Source of the DNA: Siphonodentalium dalli
Lineage: Eukaryota > Mollusca > Scaphopoda > Gadilida > Siphonodentaliidae
DNA: 64,000 nt
Reading direction: 5' to 3'
Assembly (NCBI GenBank): GCA_032622095.1
Contig: CP136067.1
Span: 195,700,052-195,764,051 of the forward strand
In this document: piece by piece, positions 1-19,600 of the stretch
Layout of the letters: the number at the start of each line of letters is the position of its first letter
Position numbering within the stretch: position 1 is the first letter of the stretch
Notes under the pieces: model-generated
The model's database searches: none
What the model was told of the DNA's origin: nothing
The model's input: only the letters and a program-made list of their open reading frames with translations
Translations under genes and position numbers: made by a program

Positions 1-339
1 TCTATATCTACCTGTATAATATACATGTATAATATCTATATCTACATTTATAATATCTATATCTACCTGTATAATATCTATATATACATGTATAATATAT
101 ATATCTACATGTATAATATCTATATCAACCTGTATAATATCTATATCTACATGTATAATATCTATATCTACATGTATAATATCTATATCTACCTGTATAA
201 TATCTATATCTACCTGTATAATATCTATATATACATGTATAATATCTATATCTACCTGTATAATATCTATATCTACATGTATAATATCTACATCTACATG
301 TATAATATCTATATCTACATTTAAAATATCTATATCTAC

Positions 340-3300
340 ATGTATAATATCTATATCTACATGTATAATATCTATATCTACATGTATAATATCTATATCT
401 ACCTGTATAATATCTATATATACATGTATAATATATATATCTACATGTATAATATCTATATCTACCTGTATAATATCTATATCTACATGTATAATATCTA
501 TATCTACCTGTATAATATCTATATATACATGTATAATATATATATCTACATGTATAATATCTACCTGTATAATATCTATATCTACATGTATAATATCTAT
601 ATCTACATGTATAATATCTATATCTACCTGTATAATATATATATCTACATGTATAATATCTATATCTACCTGTATAATATCTATATCTACCTGTATAATA
701 TCTATATCTACATGTATAATATCTATATCTACATGTATAATATATATATCTACCTGTATAATATCTATATCTACCTGTATAATATCTATATATACATGTA
801 TAATATCTATATCTACATGTATAATATCTATATATACATGTATAATATATATATCTACATGTATAATATCTATATCTACATGTATAATATCTATATCTAC
901 ATGTATAATATCTATATCTACATGTATAATATCTATATCTACATGTATAATATCTATATCTACCTGTATAATATCTATATCTACATGTATAATATCTATA
1001 TCTACATGTATAATATCTATATCTACCTGTATAATATCTATATCTACCTGTATAATATCTATATATACATGTATAATATCTATATCTACCTGTATAATAT
1101 CTATATCTACATGTATAATATATATATCTACATGTATAATATATATATCTACCTGTATAATATCTATATCTACATGTATAATATCTATATCTACCTGTAT
1201 AATATCTATATCTACATGTATAATATCTATATCTACATGTATAATATCTATATCTACCTGTATAATATCTATATCTACATGTATAATATCTATATCTACA
1301 TGTATAATATCTATATCTACATGTATAATATATATATCTACATGTATAATATCTATATCTACCTGTATAATATCTATATCTACCTGTATAATATCTATAT
1401 CTACATGTATAATATCTATATCTACCAGTATAATATCTATATCTACATGTATAATATATATATCTACATGTATAATATCTATATCTACCTGTATAATATC
1501 TATATCTACCTGTATAATATCTATATATACATGTATAATATCTATATCTACATGTATAATATCTATATCTACCTGTATAATATCTATATATACATGTATA
1601 ATATATATATCTACATGTATAATATCTATATATACATGTATAATATATATATCTACATGTATAATATCTATATCTACATGTATAATATCTATATCTACAT
1701 GTATAATATCTATATCTACATGTATAATATCTATATCTACATGTATAATATCTATATCTACATGTATAATATCTATATATACATGTATAATATCTATATC
1801 TACATGTATAATATCTATATCTACATGTATAATATCTATATATACCTGTATAATATCTATATATACCTGTATAATATATATATCTACATGTATAATATCT
1901 ATATCTACCTGTATAATATCTATATCTACATGTATAATATCTATATCTACATGTATAATATCTATATCTACATGTATAATATATATATCTACATGTATAA
2001 TATCTATATCTACCTGTATAATATCTATATCTACCTGTATAATATCTATATATACATGTATAATATCTATATCTACATGTATAATATCTATATCTACCTG
2101 TATAATATCTATATCTACCTGTATAATATCTATATATACATGTATAATATCTATATCTACCTGTATAATATCTATATCTACATGTATAATATATATATCT
2201 ACATGTATAATATCTATATCTACCTGTATAATATATATATCTACATGTATAATATCTATATCTACCTGTATAATATCTATATCTACCTGTATAATATCTA
2301 TATCTACATGTATAATATCTATATCTACATGTATAATATATATATCTACCTGTATAATATCTATATCTACCTGTATAATATCTATATCTACCTGTATAAT
2401 ATCTATATATACATGTATAATATCTATATCTACATGTATAATATCTATATCTACATGTATAATATCTATATATACATGTATAATATATATATCTACATGT
2501 ATAATATATATATCTACATGTATAATATCTATATCTACATGTATAATATCTATATCTACATGTATAATATCTATATCTACATGTATAATATCTATATCTA
2601 CATGTATAATATCTATATCTACCTGTATAATATCTATATATACATGTATAATATCTATATCTACCTGTATAATATCTATATCTACATGTATAATATATAT
2701 ATCTACATGTATAATATCTATATCTACCTGTATAATATCTATATCTACATGTATAATATCTATATCTACCTGTATAATATCTATATCTACATGTATAATA
2801 TCTATATCTACCTGTATAATATCTATATCTACCTGTATAATATCTATATATACATGTATAATATCTATATCTACCTGTATAATATATATATCTACATGTA
2901 TAATATCTATATCTACCTGTATAATATCTATATCTACATGTATAATATCTATATCTACATGTATAATATATATATCTACCTGTATAATATCTATATCTAC
3001 ATGTATAATATCTATATCTACATGTATAATATCTATATCTACCTGTATAATATCTATATCTACATGTATAATATCTATATCTACATGTATAATATCTATA
3101 TATACATGTATAATATCTATATCTACATGTATAATATCTATATCTACATGTATAATATCTATATCTACCTGTATAATATCTATATCTACATGTATAATAT
3201 ATATATCTACATGTATAATATATATATCTACCTGTATAATATCTATATCTACCTGTATAATATCTATATCTACATGTATAATATCTATATCTACATGTAT

Positions 3301-6300
3301 AATATATATATCTACCTGTATAATATCTATATCTACATGTATAATATCTATATCTACATGTATAATATCTATATCTACATCTATAATATCTATATCTACA
3401 TGTATAATATCTATATCTACCTGTATAATATATATATCTACATGTATAATATCTATATCTACATGTATAATATCTATATATACATGTATAATATCTATAT
3501 CTACATGTATAATATCTATATATACATGTATAATATCTATATCTACCTGTATATTATCTATATCTACATGTATAATATCTATATCTACATGTATAATATC
3601 TATATCTACATGTATAATATCTATATCTACATGTATAATATCTATATCTACATGTATAATATCTATATCTACATGTATAATATCTATATATACATGTATA
3701 CTATCTATATCTACATGTATAATATCTACATGTATAATATCTATATCTACATGTATAATATCTATATCTACATGTATAATATCTATATCTACCTGTATAA
3801 TATCTATATCTACCTGTATAATATCTATATCTACATGTATAATATCTATATCTACATGTATAATATCTATATCTACATGTATAATATCTATATCTACATG
3901 TATAATATCTATATCTACATGTATAATATCTATATCTACATGTATAATATCTATATCTACATGTATAATATCTATATCTACATGTATAATATATATATCT
4001 ACCTGTATAATATCTATATCTACCTGTATAATATCTATATCTACCTGTATAATATCTATATATACATGTATAATATCTATATCTACATGTATAATATCTA
4101 TATCTACCTGTATAATATCTATATATACATGTATAATATATATATCTACATGTATAATATCTATATCAACCTGTATAATATCTATATCTACATGTATAAT
4201 ATCTATATCTACATGTATAATATCTATATCTACCTGTATAATATCTATATCTACCTGTATAATATCTATATATACATGTATAATATCTATATCTACCTGT
4301 ATAATATCTATATCTACATGTATAATATCTACATCTACATGTATAATATCTATATCTACATTTAAAATATCTATATCTACATGTATAATATCTATATCTA
4401 CATGTATAATATCTATATCTACATGTATAATATCTATATCTACCTGTATAATATCTATATATACATGTATAATATATATATCTACATGTATAATATCTAT
4501 ATCTACCTGTATAATATCTATATCTACATGTATAATATCTATATCTACATGTATAATATCTATATCTACCTGTATAATATCTATATCTACCTGTATAATA
4601 TCTATATATACATGTATAATATCTATATCTACCTGTATAATATCTATATCTACATGTATAATATCTATATCTACATGTATAATATCTATATCTACCTGTA
4701 TAATATATATATCTACATGTATAATATCTATATCTACCTGTATAATATCTATATCTACATGTATAATATCTATATCTACATGTATAATATATATATCTAC
4801 CTGTATAATATCTATATCTACCTGTATAATATCTATATCTACCTGTATAATATCTATATATACATGTATAATATCTATATCTACATGTATAATATCTATA
4901 TCTACATGTATAATATCTATATATACATGTATAATATATATATCTACCTGTATAATATCTATATCTACCTGTATAATATCTATATCTACATGTATAATAT
5001 CTATATCTACCAGTATAATATCTATATCTACATGTATAATATATATATCTACATGTATAATATCTATATCTACCTGTATAATATCTATATCTACCTGTAT
5101 AATATCTATATATACATGTATAATATCTATATCTACATGTATAATATCTATATCTACCTGTATAATATCTATATATACATGTATAATATATATATCTACA
5201 TGTATAATATCTATATATACATGTATAATATATATATCTACATGTATAATATCTATATCTACATGTATAATATCTATATCTACATGTATAATATCTATAT
5301 CTACATGTATAATATCTATATCTACATGTATAATATCTATATATACATGTATAATATCTATATCTACATGTATAATATCTATATCTACATGTATAATATC
5401 TATATATACCTGTATAATATCTATATATACCTGTATAATATATATATCTACATGTATAATATCTATATCTACCTGTATAATATCTATATCTACATGTATA
5501 ATATCTATATCTACATGTATAATATCTATATCTACATGTATAATATATATATCTACATGTATAATATCTATATCTACCTGTATAATATCTATATCTACCT
5601 GTATAATATCTATATATACATGTATAATATCTATATCTACATGTATAATATCTATATCTACCTGTATAATATCTATATCTACCTGTATAATATCTATATA
5701 TACATGTATAATATCTATATCTACCTGTATAATATCTATATCTACATGTATAATATCTATATCTACATGTATAATATCTATATCTACCTGTATAATATAT
5801 ATATCTACATGTATAATATCTATATCTACCTGTATAATATCTATATCTACCTGTATAATATCTATATCTACATGTATAATATCTATATCTACATGTATAA
5901 TATATATATCTACCTGTATAATATCTATATCTACCTGTATAATATCTATATCTACCTGTATAATATCTATATATACATGTATAATATCTATATCTACATG
6001 TATAATATCTATATCTACATGTATAATATCTATATATACATGTATAATATATATATCTACATGTATAATATATATATCTACATGTATAATATCTATATCT
6101 ACATGTATAATATCTATATCTACATGTATAATATCTATATCTACATGTATAATATCTATATCTACATGTATAATATCTATATCTACCTGTATAATATCTA
6201 TATATACATGTATAATATCTATATCTACCTGTATAATATCTATATCTACATGTATAATATATATATCTACATGTATAATATCTATATCTACCTGTATAAT

Positions 6301-7950
6301 ATCTATATCTACATGTATAATATCTATATCTACCTGTATAATATCTATATCTACATGTATAATATCTATATCTACCTGTATAATATCTATATCTACCTGT
6401 ATAATATCTATATATACATGTATAATATCTATATCTACCTGTATAATATATATATCTACATGTATAATATCTATATCTACCTGTATAATATCTATATCTA
6501 CATGTATAATATCTATATCTACATGTATAATATATATATCTACCTGTATAATATCTATATCTACATGTATAATATCTATATCTACATGTATAATATCTAT
6601 ATCTACCTGTATAATATCTATATCTACATGTATAATATCTATATCTACATGTATAATATCTATATATACATGTATAATATCTATATCTACATGTATAATA
6701 TCTATATCTACATGTATAATATCTATATCTACCTGTATAATATCTATATCTACATGTATAATATATATATCTACATGTATAATATATATATCTACCTGTA
6801 TAATATCTATATCTACCTGTATAATATCTATATCTACATGTATAATATCTATATCTACATGTATAATATATATATCTACCTGTATAATATCTATATCTAC
6901 ATGTATAATATCTATATCTACATGTATAATATCTATATCTACATCTATAATATCTATATCTACATGTATAATATCTATATCTACCTGTATAATATATATA
7001 TCTACATGTATAATATCTATATCTACATGTATAATATCTATATATACATGTATAATATCTATATCTACATGTATAATATCTATATATACATGTATAATAT
7101 CTATATCTACCTGTATATTATCTATATCTACATGTATAATATCTATATCTACATGTATAATATCTATATCTACATGTATAATATCTATATCTACATGTAT
7201 AATATCTATATCTACATGTATAATATCTATATCTACATGTATAATATCTATATATACATGTATACTATCTATATCTACATGTATAATATCTACATGTATA
7301 ATATCTATATCTACATGTATAATATCTATATCTACATGTATAATATCTATATCTACCTGTATAATATCTATATCTACCTGTATAATATCTATATCTACAT
7401 GTATAATATCTATATCTACATGTATAATATCTATATCTACATGTATAATATCTATATCTACATGTATAATATCTATATCTACATGTATAATATCTATATC
7501 TACATGTATAATATCTATATCTACATGTATAATATCTATATCTACATGTATAATATCTATATCTACATGTATAATATATATATCTACCTGTATAATATCT
7601 ATATCTACCTGTATAATATCTATATCTACCTGTATAATATCTATATATACATGTATAATATCTATATCTACATGTATAATATCTATATCTACCTGTATAA
7701 TATCTATATATACATGTATAATATATATATCTACATGTATAATATCTATATCAACCTGTATAATATCTATATCTACATGTATAATATCTATATCTACATG
7801 TATAATATCTATATCTACCTGTATAATATCTATATCTACCTGTATAATATCTATATATACATGTATAATATCTATATCTACCTGTATAATATCTATATCT
7901 ACATGTATAATATCTACATCTACATGTATAATATCTATATCTACATTTAA
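340..7950. repeat. Higher-order repeat, 3.6-4.0 kb period, two copies
   Basis: Two successive blocks (about 325-4365 and 4366-7950) end with the same run of unit variants: a CAACCTG unit, then a CTACATCTACATG unit, then ACATTTAAAATATC. Within them the order of A/C and C/A unit variants is largely the same over long stretches, including the rare CCAGTA unit (near 1425 and 5010), TATACTATC and the short 15-bp unit. They differ by loss or gain of blocks of 21-bp units. A related block precedes 16681. Confidence 0.8.
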
Positions 7951-10900
7951 AATATCTATATCTACATGTATAATATCTATATCTACATGTATAATATCTA
8001 TATCTACATGTATAATATCTATATCTACCTGTATAATATCTATATATACATGTATAATATATATATCTACATGTATAATATCTATATCTACCTGTATAAT
8101 ATCTATATCTACATGTATAATATCTATATCTACATGTATAATATCTATATCTACCTGTATAATATCTATATCTACCTGTATAATATCTATATATACATGT
8201 ATAATATCTATATCTACCTGTATAATATCTATATCTACATGTATAATATCTATATCTACATGTATAATATCTATATCTACCTGTATAATATATATATCTA
8301 CATGTATAATATCTATATCTACCTGTATAATATCTATATCTACATGTATAATATCTATATCTACATGTATAATATATATATCTACCTGTATAATATCTAT
8401 ATCTACCTGTATAATATCTATATCTACCTGTATAATATCTATATATACATGTATAATATCTATATCTACATGTATAATATCTATATCTACATGTATAATA
8501 TCTATATATACATGTATAATATATATATCTACATGTATAATATCTATATCTACATCTATAATATCTATATCTACATGTATAATATCTATATCTACATGTA
8601 TAATATCTATATCTACCTGTATAATATATATATCTACATGTATAATATCTATATCTACATGTATAATATCTATATATACATGTATAATATCTATATCTAC
8701 ATGTATAATATCTATATCTACATGTATAATATCTATATCTACATGTATAATATCTATATCTACATGTATAATATCTATATATACATGTATACTATCTATA
8801 TCTACATGTATAATATCTATATCTACATGTATAATATCTATATCTACATGTATAATATCTATATCTACATGTATAATATCTATATCTACCTGTATAATAT
8901 CTATATCTACATGTATAATATCTATATCTACATGTATAATATCTATATCTACATGTATAATATCTATATCTACATGTATAATATCTATATCTACATGTAT
9001 AATATCTATATCTACATGTATAATATCTATATATACATGTATAATATCTATATCTACCTGTATAATATCTATATCTACATGTATAATATCTATATCTACA
9101 GGTATAATATATATATCTACATGTATAATATCTATATCTACCTGTATAATATCTATATATACATGTATACTATCTATATCTACATGTATAATATCTATAT
9201 CTACATGTATAATATCTATATCTACATGTATAATATCTATATCTACATGTATAATATCTATATCTACCTGTATAATATCTATATCTACCTGTATAATATC
9301 TATATCTACATGTATAATATCTATATCTACATGTATAATATCTATATCTACATGTATAATATCTATATCTACCTGTATAATATCTATATCTACATGTATA
9401 ATATCTATATCTACATGTATAATATATATATCTACATGTATAATATCTATATCTACCTGTATAATATCTATATCTACCTGTATAATATCTATATATACAT
9501 GTATAATATCTATATCTACATGTATAATATCTATATCTACCTGTATAATATCTATATATACATGTATAATATATATATCTACATGTATAATATCTATATC
9601 AACCTGTATAATATATATATCTACATGTATAATATCTATATCTACCTGTATAATATCTATATCTACCTGTATAATATCTATATATACATGTATAATATCT
9701 ATATCTACCTGTATAATATCTATATCTACATGTATAATATCTACATCTACATGTATAATATCTATATCTACATTTAAAATATCTATATCTACATGTATAA
9801 TATCTATATCTACATGTATAATATCTATATCTACATGTATAATATCTATATCTACCTGTATAATATCTATATATATACATGTATAATATATATATCTACA
9901 TGTATAATATCTATATCTACCTGTATAATATCTATATATACATGTATAATATCTATATCTACATGTATAATATATATATCTACCTGTATAATATCTATAT
10001 CTACCTGTATAATATCTATATCTACCTGTATAATATCTATATATACATGTATAATATCTATATCTACATGTATAATATCTATATCTACATGTATAATATC
10101 TATATATACATGTATAGTATAATATATATATCTACATGTATAATATCTATATCTACATGTATAATATCTATATCTACATGTATAATATCTATATCTACAT
10201 GTATAATATCTATATCTACCTGTATAATATCTATATCTACCTGTATAATATCTATATATACATGTATAATATCTATATCTACCTGTATAATATCTATATC
10301 TACATGTATAATATATATATCTACATGTATAATATCTATATCTACCTGTATAATATCTATATCTACATGTATAATATCTATATCTACCTGTATAATATCT
10401 ATATCTACATGTATAATATCTATATCTACCTGTATAATATCTATATCTACCTGTATAATATCTATATATACATGTATAATATCTATATCTACCTGTATAA
10501 TATATATATCTACATGTATAATATCTATATCTACCTGTATAATATCTATATCTACATGTATAATATCTATATCTACATGTATAATATATATATCTACCTG
10601 TATAATATCTATATCTACATGTATAATATCTATATCTACATGTATAATATCTATATCTACCTGTATAATATCTATATCTACATGTATAATATCTATATCT
10701 ACATGTATAATATCTGTATCTACATGTATAATATCTATATCTACATGTATAATATCTATATCTACATGTATAATATCTATATCTACCTGTATAATATCTA
10801 TATCTACATGTATAATATATATATCTACATGTATAATATATATATCTACCTGTATAATATCTATATCTACCTGTATAATATCTATATCTACATGTATAAT

Positions 10901-13900
10901 ATCTATATCTACATGTATAATATCTATATCTACATGTATAATATCTATATCTACATCTATAATATCTATATCTACCTGTATAATATATATATCTACATGT
11001 ATAATATCTATATCTACATGTATAATATCTATATATACATGTATAATATCTATATCTACATGTATAATATCTATATCTACCTGTATATTATCTATATCTA
11101 CATGTATAATATCTATATCTACATGTATAATATCTATATCTACATGTATAATATCTATATCTACATGTATAATATCTATATCTACATGTATAATATCTAT
11201 ATCTACATGTATAATATCTATATCTACCTGTATAATATCTATATATACATGTATACTATCTATATCTACATGTATAATATCTATATCTACATGTATAATA
11301 TCTATATCTACATGTATAATATCTATATCTACATGTATAATATCTATATCTACATGTATAATATCTATATCTACATGTATAATATCTATATCTACCTGTA
11401 TAATATCTATATCTACATGTATAATATCTATATCTACATGTATAATATCTATATCTACATGTATAATATCTATATCTACATGTATAATATCTACATGTAT
11501 AATATCTATATCTACATGTATAATATCTATATCTACATGTATAATATCTATATCTACCTGTATAATATCTATATCTACATGTATAATATCTATATCTACA
11601 TGTATAATATATATATCTACCTGTATAATATCTATATCTACCTGTATAATATCTATATCTACCTGTATAATATACATGTATAATATCTATATCTACATGT
11701 ATAATATCTATATATACCGTATAATATATATATCTACATGTATAATATCTATATCAACCTGTATAATATCTATATCTACATGTATAATATCTATATCTAC
11801 ATGTATAATATCTATATCTACCTGTATAATATCTATATCTACCTGTATAATATCTATATATACATGTATAATATCTATATCTACCTGTATAATATCTATA
11901 TCTACATGTATAATATCTACATCTACATGTATAATATCTATATCTACATTTAAAATATCTATATCTACATGTATAATATCTATATCTACATGTATAATAT
12001 CTATATATACATGTATAATATATATATCTACATGTATAATATCTATATCTACCTGTATAATATCTATATCTACATGTATAATATCTATATCTACATGTAT
12101 AATATCTATATCTACCTGTATAATATCTATATCTACCTGTATAATATCTATATATACATGTATAATATCTACCTGTATAATATCTATATCTACATGTATA
12201 ATATCTATATCTACATGTATAATATCTATATCTACCTGTATAATATATATATCTACATGTATAATATCTATATCTACCTGTATAATATCTATATCTACCT
12301 GTATAATATCTATATCTACATGTATAATATCTATATCTACATGTATAATATATATATCTACCTGTATAATATCTATATCTACCTGTATAATATCTATATC
12401 TACCTGTATAATATCTATATATACATGTATAATATCTATATCTACATGTATAATATCTATATATACATGTATAATATATATATCTACATGTATAATATCT
12501 ATATCTACATGTATAATATATATATCTACATGTATAATATCTATATCTACATGTATAATATCTATATCTACATGTATAATATCTATATCTACCTGTATAA
12601 TATCTATATCTACATGTATAATATCTATATCTACATGTATAATATCTATATCTACCTGTATAATATCTATATCTACCTGTATAATATCTATATATACATG
12701 TATAATATCTATATCTACCTGTATAATATTTATATCTACATGTATAATATATATATCTACATGTATAATATCTATATCTACCTGTATAATATCTATATCT
12801 ACATGTATAATATCTATATCTACCTGTATAATATCTATATCTACATGTATAATATCTATATCTACATGTATAATATCTATATCTACCTGTATAATATCTA
12901 TATCTACATGTATAATATCTATATCTACATGTATAATATCTATATCTACATGTATAATATCTATATCTACATGTATAATATATATATCTACATGTATAAT
13001 ATCTATATCTACCTGTATAATATCTATATCTACCTGTATAATATCTATATCTACATGTATAATATCTATATCTACCAGTATAATATCTATATCTACATGT
13101 ATAATATATATATCTACATGTATAATATCTATATCTACCTGTATAATATCTATATCTACATGTATAATATCTATATCTACCTGTATAATATCTATATCTA
13201 CCTGTATAATATCTACCTGTATAATATCTATATCTACATGTATAATATCTATATCTACATGTATAATATCTATATCTACCTGTATAATATATATATCTAC
13301 ATGTATAATATCTATATCTACCTGTATAATATCTATATCTACCTGTATAATATCTATATCTACATGTATAATATCTATATCTACATGTATAATATATATA
13401 TCTACCTGTATAATATCTATATCTACCTGTATAATATCTATATATACATGTATAATATCTATATCTACATGTATAATATCTATATCTACATGTATAATAT
13501 CTATATATACATGTATAATATATATATCTACATGTATAATATCTATATCTACATGTATAATATATATATCTACATGTATAATATCTATATCTACATGTAT
13601 AATATCTATATCTACATGTATAATATCTATATCTACCTGTATAATATCTATATCTACATGTATAATATCTATATCTACATGTATAATATCTATATCTACC
13701 TGTATAATATCTATATCTACCTGTATAATATCTATATATACATGTATAATATCTATATCTACCTGTATAATATCTATATCTACATGTATAATATATATAT
13801 CTACATGTATAATATCTATATCTACCTGTATAATATCTATATCTACATGTATAATATCTATATCTACCTGTATAATATCTATATCTACATGTATAATATC

Positions 13901-16681
13901 TATATCTACATGTATAATATCTATATCTACCTGTATAATATCTATATCTACATGTATAATATCTATATCTACATGTATAATATCTATATCTACATGTATA
14001 ATATCTATATCTACATGTATAATATCTATATCTACCTGTATAATATCTATATCTACATGTATAATATCTATATCTACATGTATAATATCTATATCTACCT
14101 GTATAATATCTATATATACATGTATAATATCTATATCTACATGTATAATATCTATATCTACATGTATAATATCTATATATACCTGTATAATATCTATATA
14201 TACCTGTATAATATATATATCTACATGTATAATATCTATATCTACCTGTATAATATCTATATCTACATGTATAATATCTATATCTACATGTATAATATCT
14301 ATATCTACATGTATAATATATATATCTACATGTATAATATCTATATCTACCTGTATAATATCTATATCTACCTGTATAATATCTATATATACATGTATAA
14401 TATCTATATCTACATGTATAATATCTATATCTACCTGTATAATATCTATATCTACCTGTATAATATCTATATATACATGTATAATATCTATATCTACCTG
14501 TATAATATCTATATCTACATGTATAATATCTATATCTACATGTATAATATCTATATCTACCTGTATAATATATATATCTACATGTATAATATCTATATCT
14601 ACCTGTATAATATCTATATCTACCTGTATAATATCTATATCTACATGTATAATATCTATATCTACATGTATAATATATATATCTACCTGTATAATATCTA
14701 TATCTACCTGTATAATATCTATATCTACCTGTATAATATCTATATATACATGTATAATATCTATATCTACATGTATAATATCTATATCTACATGTATAAT
14801 ATCTATATATACATGTATAATATATATATCTACATGTATAATATATATATCTACATGTATAATATCTATATCTACATGTATAATATCTATATCTACATGT
14901 ATAATATCTATATCTACATGTATAATATCTATATCTACCTGTATAATATCTATATATACATGTATAATATCTATATCTACCTGTATAATATCTATATCTA
15001 CATGTATAATATATATATCTACATGTATAATATCTATATCTACCTGTATAATATCTATATCTACATGTATAATATCTATATCTACCTGTATAATATCTAT
15101 ATCTACATGTATAATATCTATATCTACCTGTATAATATCTATATCTACCTGTATAATATCTATATATACATGTATAATATCTATATCTACCTGTATAATA
15201 TATATATCTACATGTATAATATCTATATCTACCTGTATAATATCTATATCTACATGTATAATATCTATATCTACATGTATAATATATATATCTACCTGTA
15301 TAATATCTATATCTACATGTATAATATCTATATCTACATGTATAATATCTATATCTACCTGTATAATATCTATATCTACATGTATAATATCTATATCTAC
15401 ATGTATAATATCTATATATACATGTATAATATCTATATCTACATGTATAATATCTATATCTACATGTATAATATCTATATCTACCTGTATAATATCTATA
15501 TCTACATGTATAATATATATATCTACATGTATAATATATATATCTACCTGTATAATATCTATATCTACCTGTATAATATCTATATCTACATGTATAATAT
15601 CTATATCTACATGTATAATATATATATCTACCTGTATAATATCTATATCTACATGTATAATATCTATATCTACATGTATAATATCTATATCTACATCTAT
15701 AATATCTATATCTACATGTATAATATCTATATCTACCTGTATAATATATATATCTACATGTATAATATCTATATCTACATGTATAATATCTATATATACA
15801 TGTATAATATCTATATCTACATGTATAATATCTATATATACATGTATAATATCTATATCTACCTGTATATTATCTATATCTACATGTATAATATCTATAT
15901 CTACATGTATAATATCTATATCTACATGTATAATATCTATATCTACATGTATAATATCTATATCTACATGTATAATATCTATATCTACATGTATAATATC
16001 TATATATACATGTATACTATCTATATCTACATGTATAATATCTACATGTATAATATCTATATCTACATGTATAATATCTATATCTACATGTATAATATCT
16101 ATATCTACCTGTATAATATCTATATCTACCTGTATAATATCTATATCTACATGTATAATATCTATATCTACATGTATAATATCTATATCTACATGTATAA
16201 TATCTATATCTACATGTATAATATCTATATCTACATGTATAATATCTATATCTACATGTATAATATCTATATCTACATGTATAATATCTATATCTACATG
16301 TATAATATATATATCTACCTGTATAATATCTATATCTACCTGTATAATATCTATATCTACCTGTATAATATCTATATATACATGTATAATATCTATATCT
16401 ACATGTATAATATCTATATCTACCTGTATAATATCTATATATACATGTATAATATATATATCTACATGTATAATATCTATATCAACCTGTATAATATCTA
16501 TATCTACATGTATAATATCTATATCTACATGTATAATATCTATATCTACCTGTATAATATCTATATCTACCTGTATAATATCTATATATACATGTATAAT
16601 ATCTATATCTACCTGTATAATATCTATATCTACATGTATAATATCTACATCTACATGTATAATATCTATATCTACATTTAA
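7951..16681. repeat. 8731-bp higher-order repeat, copy 1
   Basis: This block recurs 8731 bp to the right. Diagnostic one-off variants recur at exactly that spacing: ACATTTAAAATATC ends at 7950, 9777 and 11953 match 16681, 18508 and 20684, and the TATATATACATG insertion near 9870, the GTATAGTATAATAT irregularity near 10113, the TATCTGTATC unit near 10712 and the TATATACCGTATAAT unit near 11712 all reappear. Internal markers split the block into segments of 1827, 2176 and 4728 bp. Its last part resembles the blocks at 340-7950. Confidence 0.9.
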
Positions 16682-19600
16682 AATATCTATATCTACATGT
16701 ATAATATCTATATCTACATGTATAATATCTATATCTACATGTATAATATCTATATCTACCTGTATAATATCTATATATACATGTATAATATATATATCTA
16801 CATGTATAATATCTATATCTACCTGTATAATATCTATATCTACATGTATAATATCTATATCTACATGTATAATATCTATATCTACCTGTATAATATCTAT
16901 ATCTACCTGTATAATATCTATATATACATGTATAATATCTATATCTACCTGTATAATATCTATATCTACATGTATAATATCTATATCTACATGTATAATA
17001 TCTATATCTACCTGTATAATATATATATCTACATGTATAATATCTATATCTACCTGTATAATATCTATATCTACATGTATAATATCTATATCTACATGTA
17101 TAATATATATATCTACCTGTATAATATCTATATCTACCTGTATAATATCTATATCTACCTGTATAATATCTATATATACATGTATAATATCTATATCTAC
17201 ATGTATAATATCTATATCTACATGTATAATATCTATATATACATGTATAATATATATATCTACATGTATAATATCTATATCTACATCTATAATATCTATA
17301 TCTACATGTATAATATCTATATCTACATGTATAATATCTATATCTACCTGTATAATATATATATCTACATGTATAATATCTATATCTACATGTATAATAT
17401 CTATATATACATGTATAATATCTATATCTACATGTATAATATCTATATCTACATGTATAATATCTATATCTACATGTATAATATCTATATCTACATGTAT
17501 AATATCTATATATACATGTATACTATCTATATCTACATGTATAATATCTATATCTACATGTATAATATCTATATCTACATGTATAATATCTATATCTACA
17601 TGTATAATATCTATATCTACCTGTATAATATCTATATCTACATGTATAATATCTATATCTACATGTATAATATCTATATCTACATGTATAATATCTATAT
17701 CTACATGTATAATATCTATATCTACATGTATAATATCTATATCTACATGTATAATATCTATATATACATGTATAATATCTATATCTACCTGTATAATATC
17801 TATATCTACATGTATAATATCTATATCTACAGGTATAATATATATATCTACATGTATAATATCTATATCTACCTGTATAATATCTATATATACATGTATA
17901 CTATCTATATCTACATGTATAATATCTATATCTACATGTATAATATCTATATCTACATGTATAATATCTATATCTACATGTATAATATCTATATCTACCT
18001 GTATAATATCTATATCTACCTGTATAATATCTATATCTACATGTATAATATCTATATCTACATGTATAATATCTATATCTACATGTATAATATCTATATC
18101 TACCTGTATAATATCTATATCTACATGTATAATATCTATATCTACATGTATAATATATATATCTACATGTATAATATCTATATCTACCTGTATAATATCT
18201 ATATCTACCTGTATAATATCTATATATACATGTATAATATCTATATCTACATGTATAATATCTATATCTACCTGTATAATATCTATATATACATGTATAA
18301 TATATATATCTACATGTATAATATCTATATCAACCTGTATAATATATATATCTACATGTATAATATCTATATCTACCTGTATAATATCTATATCTACCTG
18401 TATAATATCTATATATACATGTATAATATCTATATCTACCTGTATAATATCTATATCTACATGTATAATATCTACATCTACATGTATAATATCTATATCT
18501 ACATTTAAAATATCTATATCTACATGTATAATATCTATATCTACATGTATAATATCTATATCTACATGTATAATATCTATATCTACCTGTATAATATCTA
18601 TATATATACATGTATAATATATATATCTACATGTATAATATCTATATCTACCTGTATAATATCTATATATACATGTATAATATCTATATCTACATGTATA
18701 ATATATATATCTACCTGTATAATATCTATATCTACCTGTATAATATCTATATCTACCTGTATAATATCTATATATACATGTATAATATCTATATCTACAT
18801 GTATAATATCTATATCTACATGTATAATATCTATATATACATGTATAGTATAATATATATATCTACATGTATAATATCTATATCTACATGTATAATATCT
18901 ATATCTACATGTATAATATCTATATCTACATGTATAATATCTATATCTACCTGTATAATATCTATATCTACCTGTATAATATCTATATATACATGTATAA
19001 TATCTATATCTACCTGTATAATATCTATATCTACATGTATAATATATATATCTACATGTATAATATCTATATCTACCTGTATAATATCTATATCTACATG
19101 TATAATATCTATATCTACCTGTATAATATCTATATCTACATGTATAATATCTATATCTACCTGTATAATATCTATATCTACCTGTATAATATCTATATAT
19201 ACATGTATAATATCTATATCTACCTGTATAATATATATATCTACATGTATAATATCTATATCTACCTGTATAATATCTATATCTACATGTATAATATCTA
19301 TATCTACATGTATAATATATATATCTACCTGTATAATATCTATATCTACATGTATAATATCTATATCTACATGTATAATATCTATATCTACCTGTATAAT
19401 ATCTATATCTACATGTATAATATCTATATCTACATGTATAATATCTGTATCTACATGTATAATATCTATATCTACATGTATAATATCTATATCTACATGT
19501 ATAATATCTATATCTACCTGTATAATATCTATATCTACATGTATAATATATATATCTACATGTATAATATATATATCTACCTGTATAATATCTATATCTA

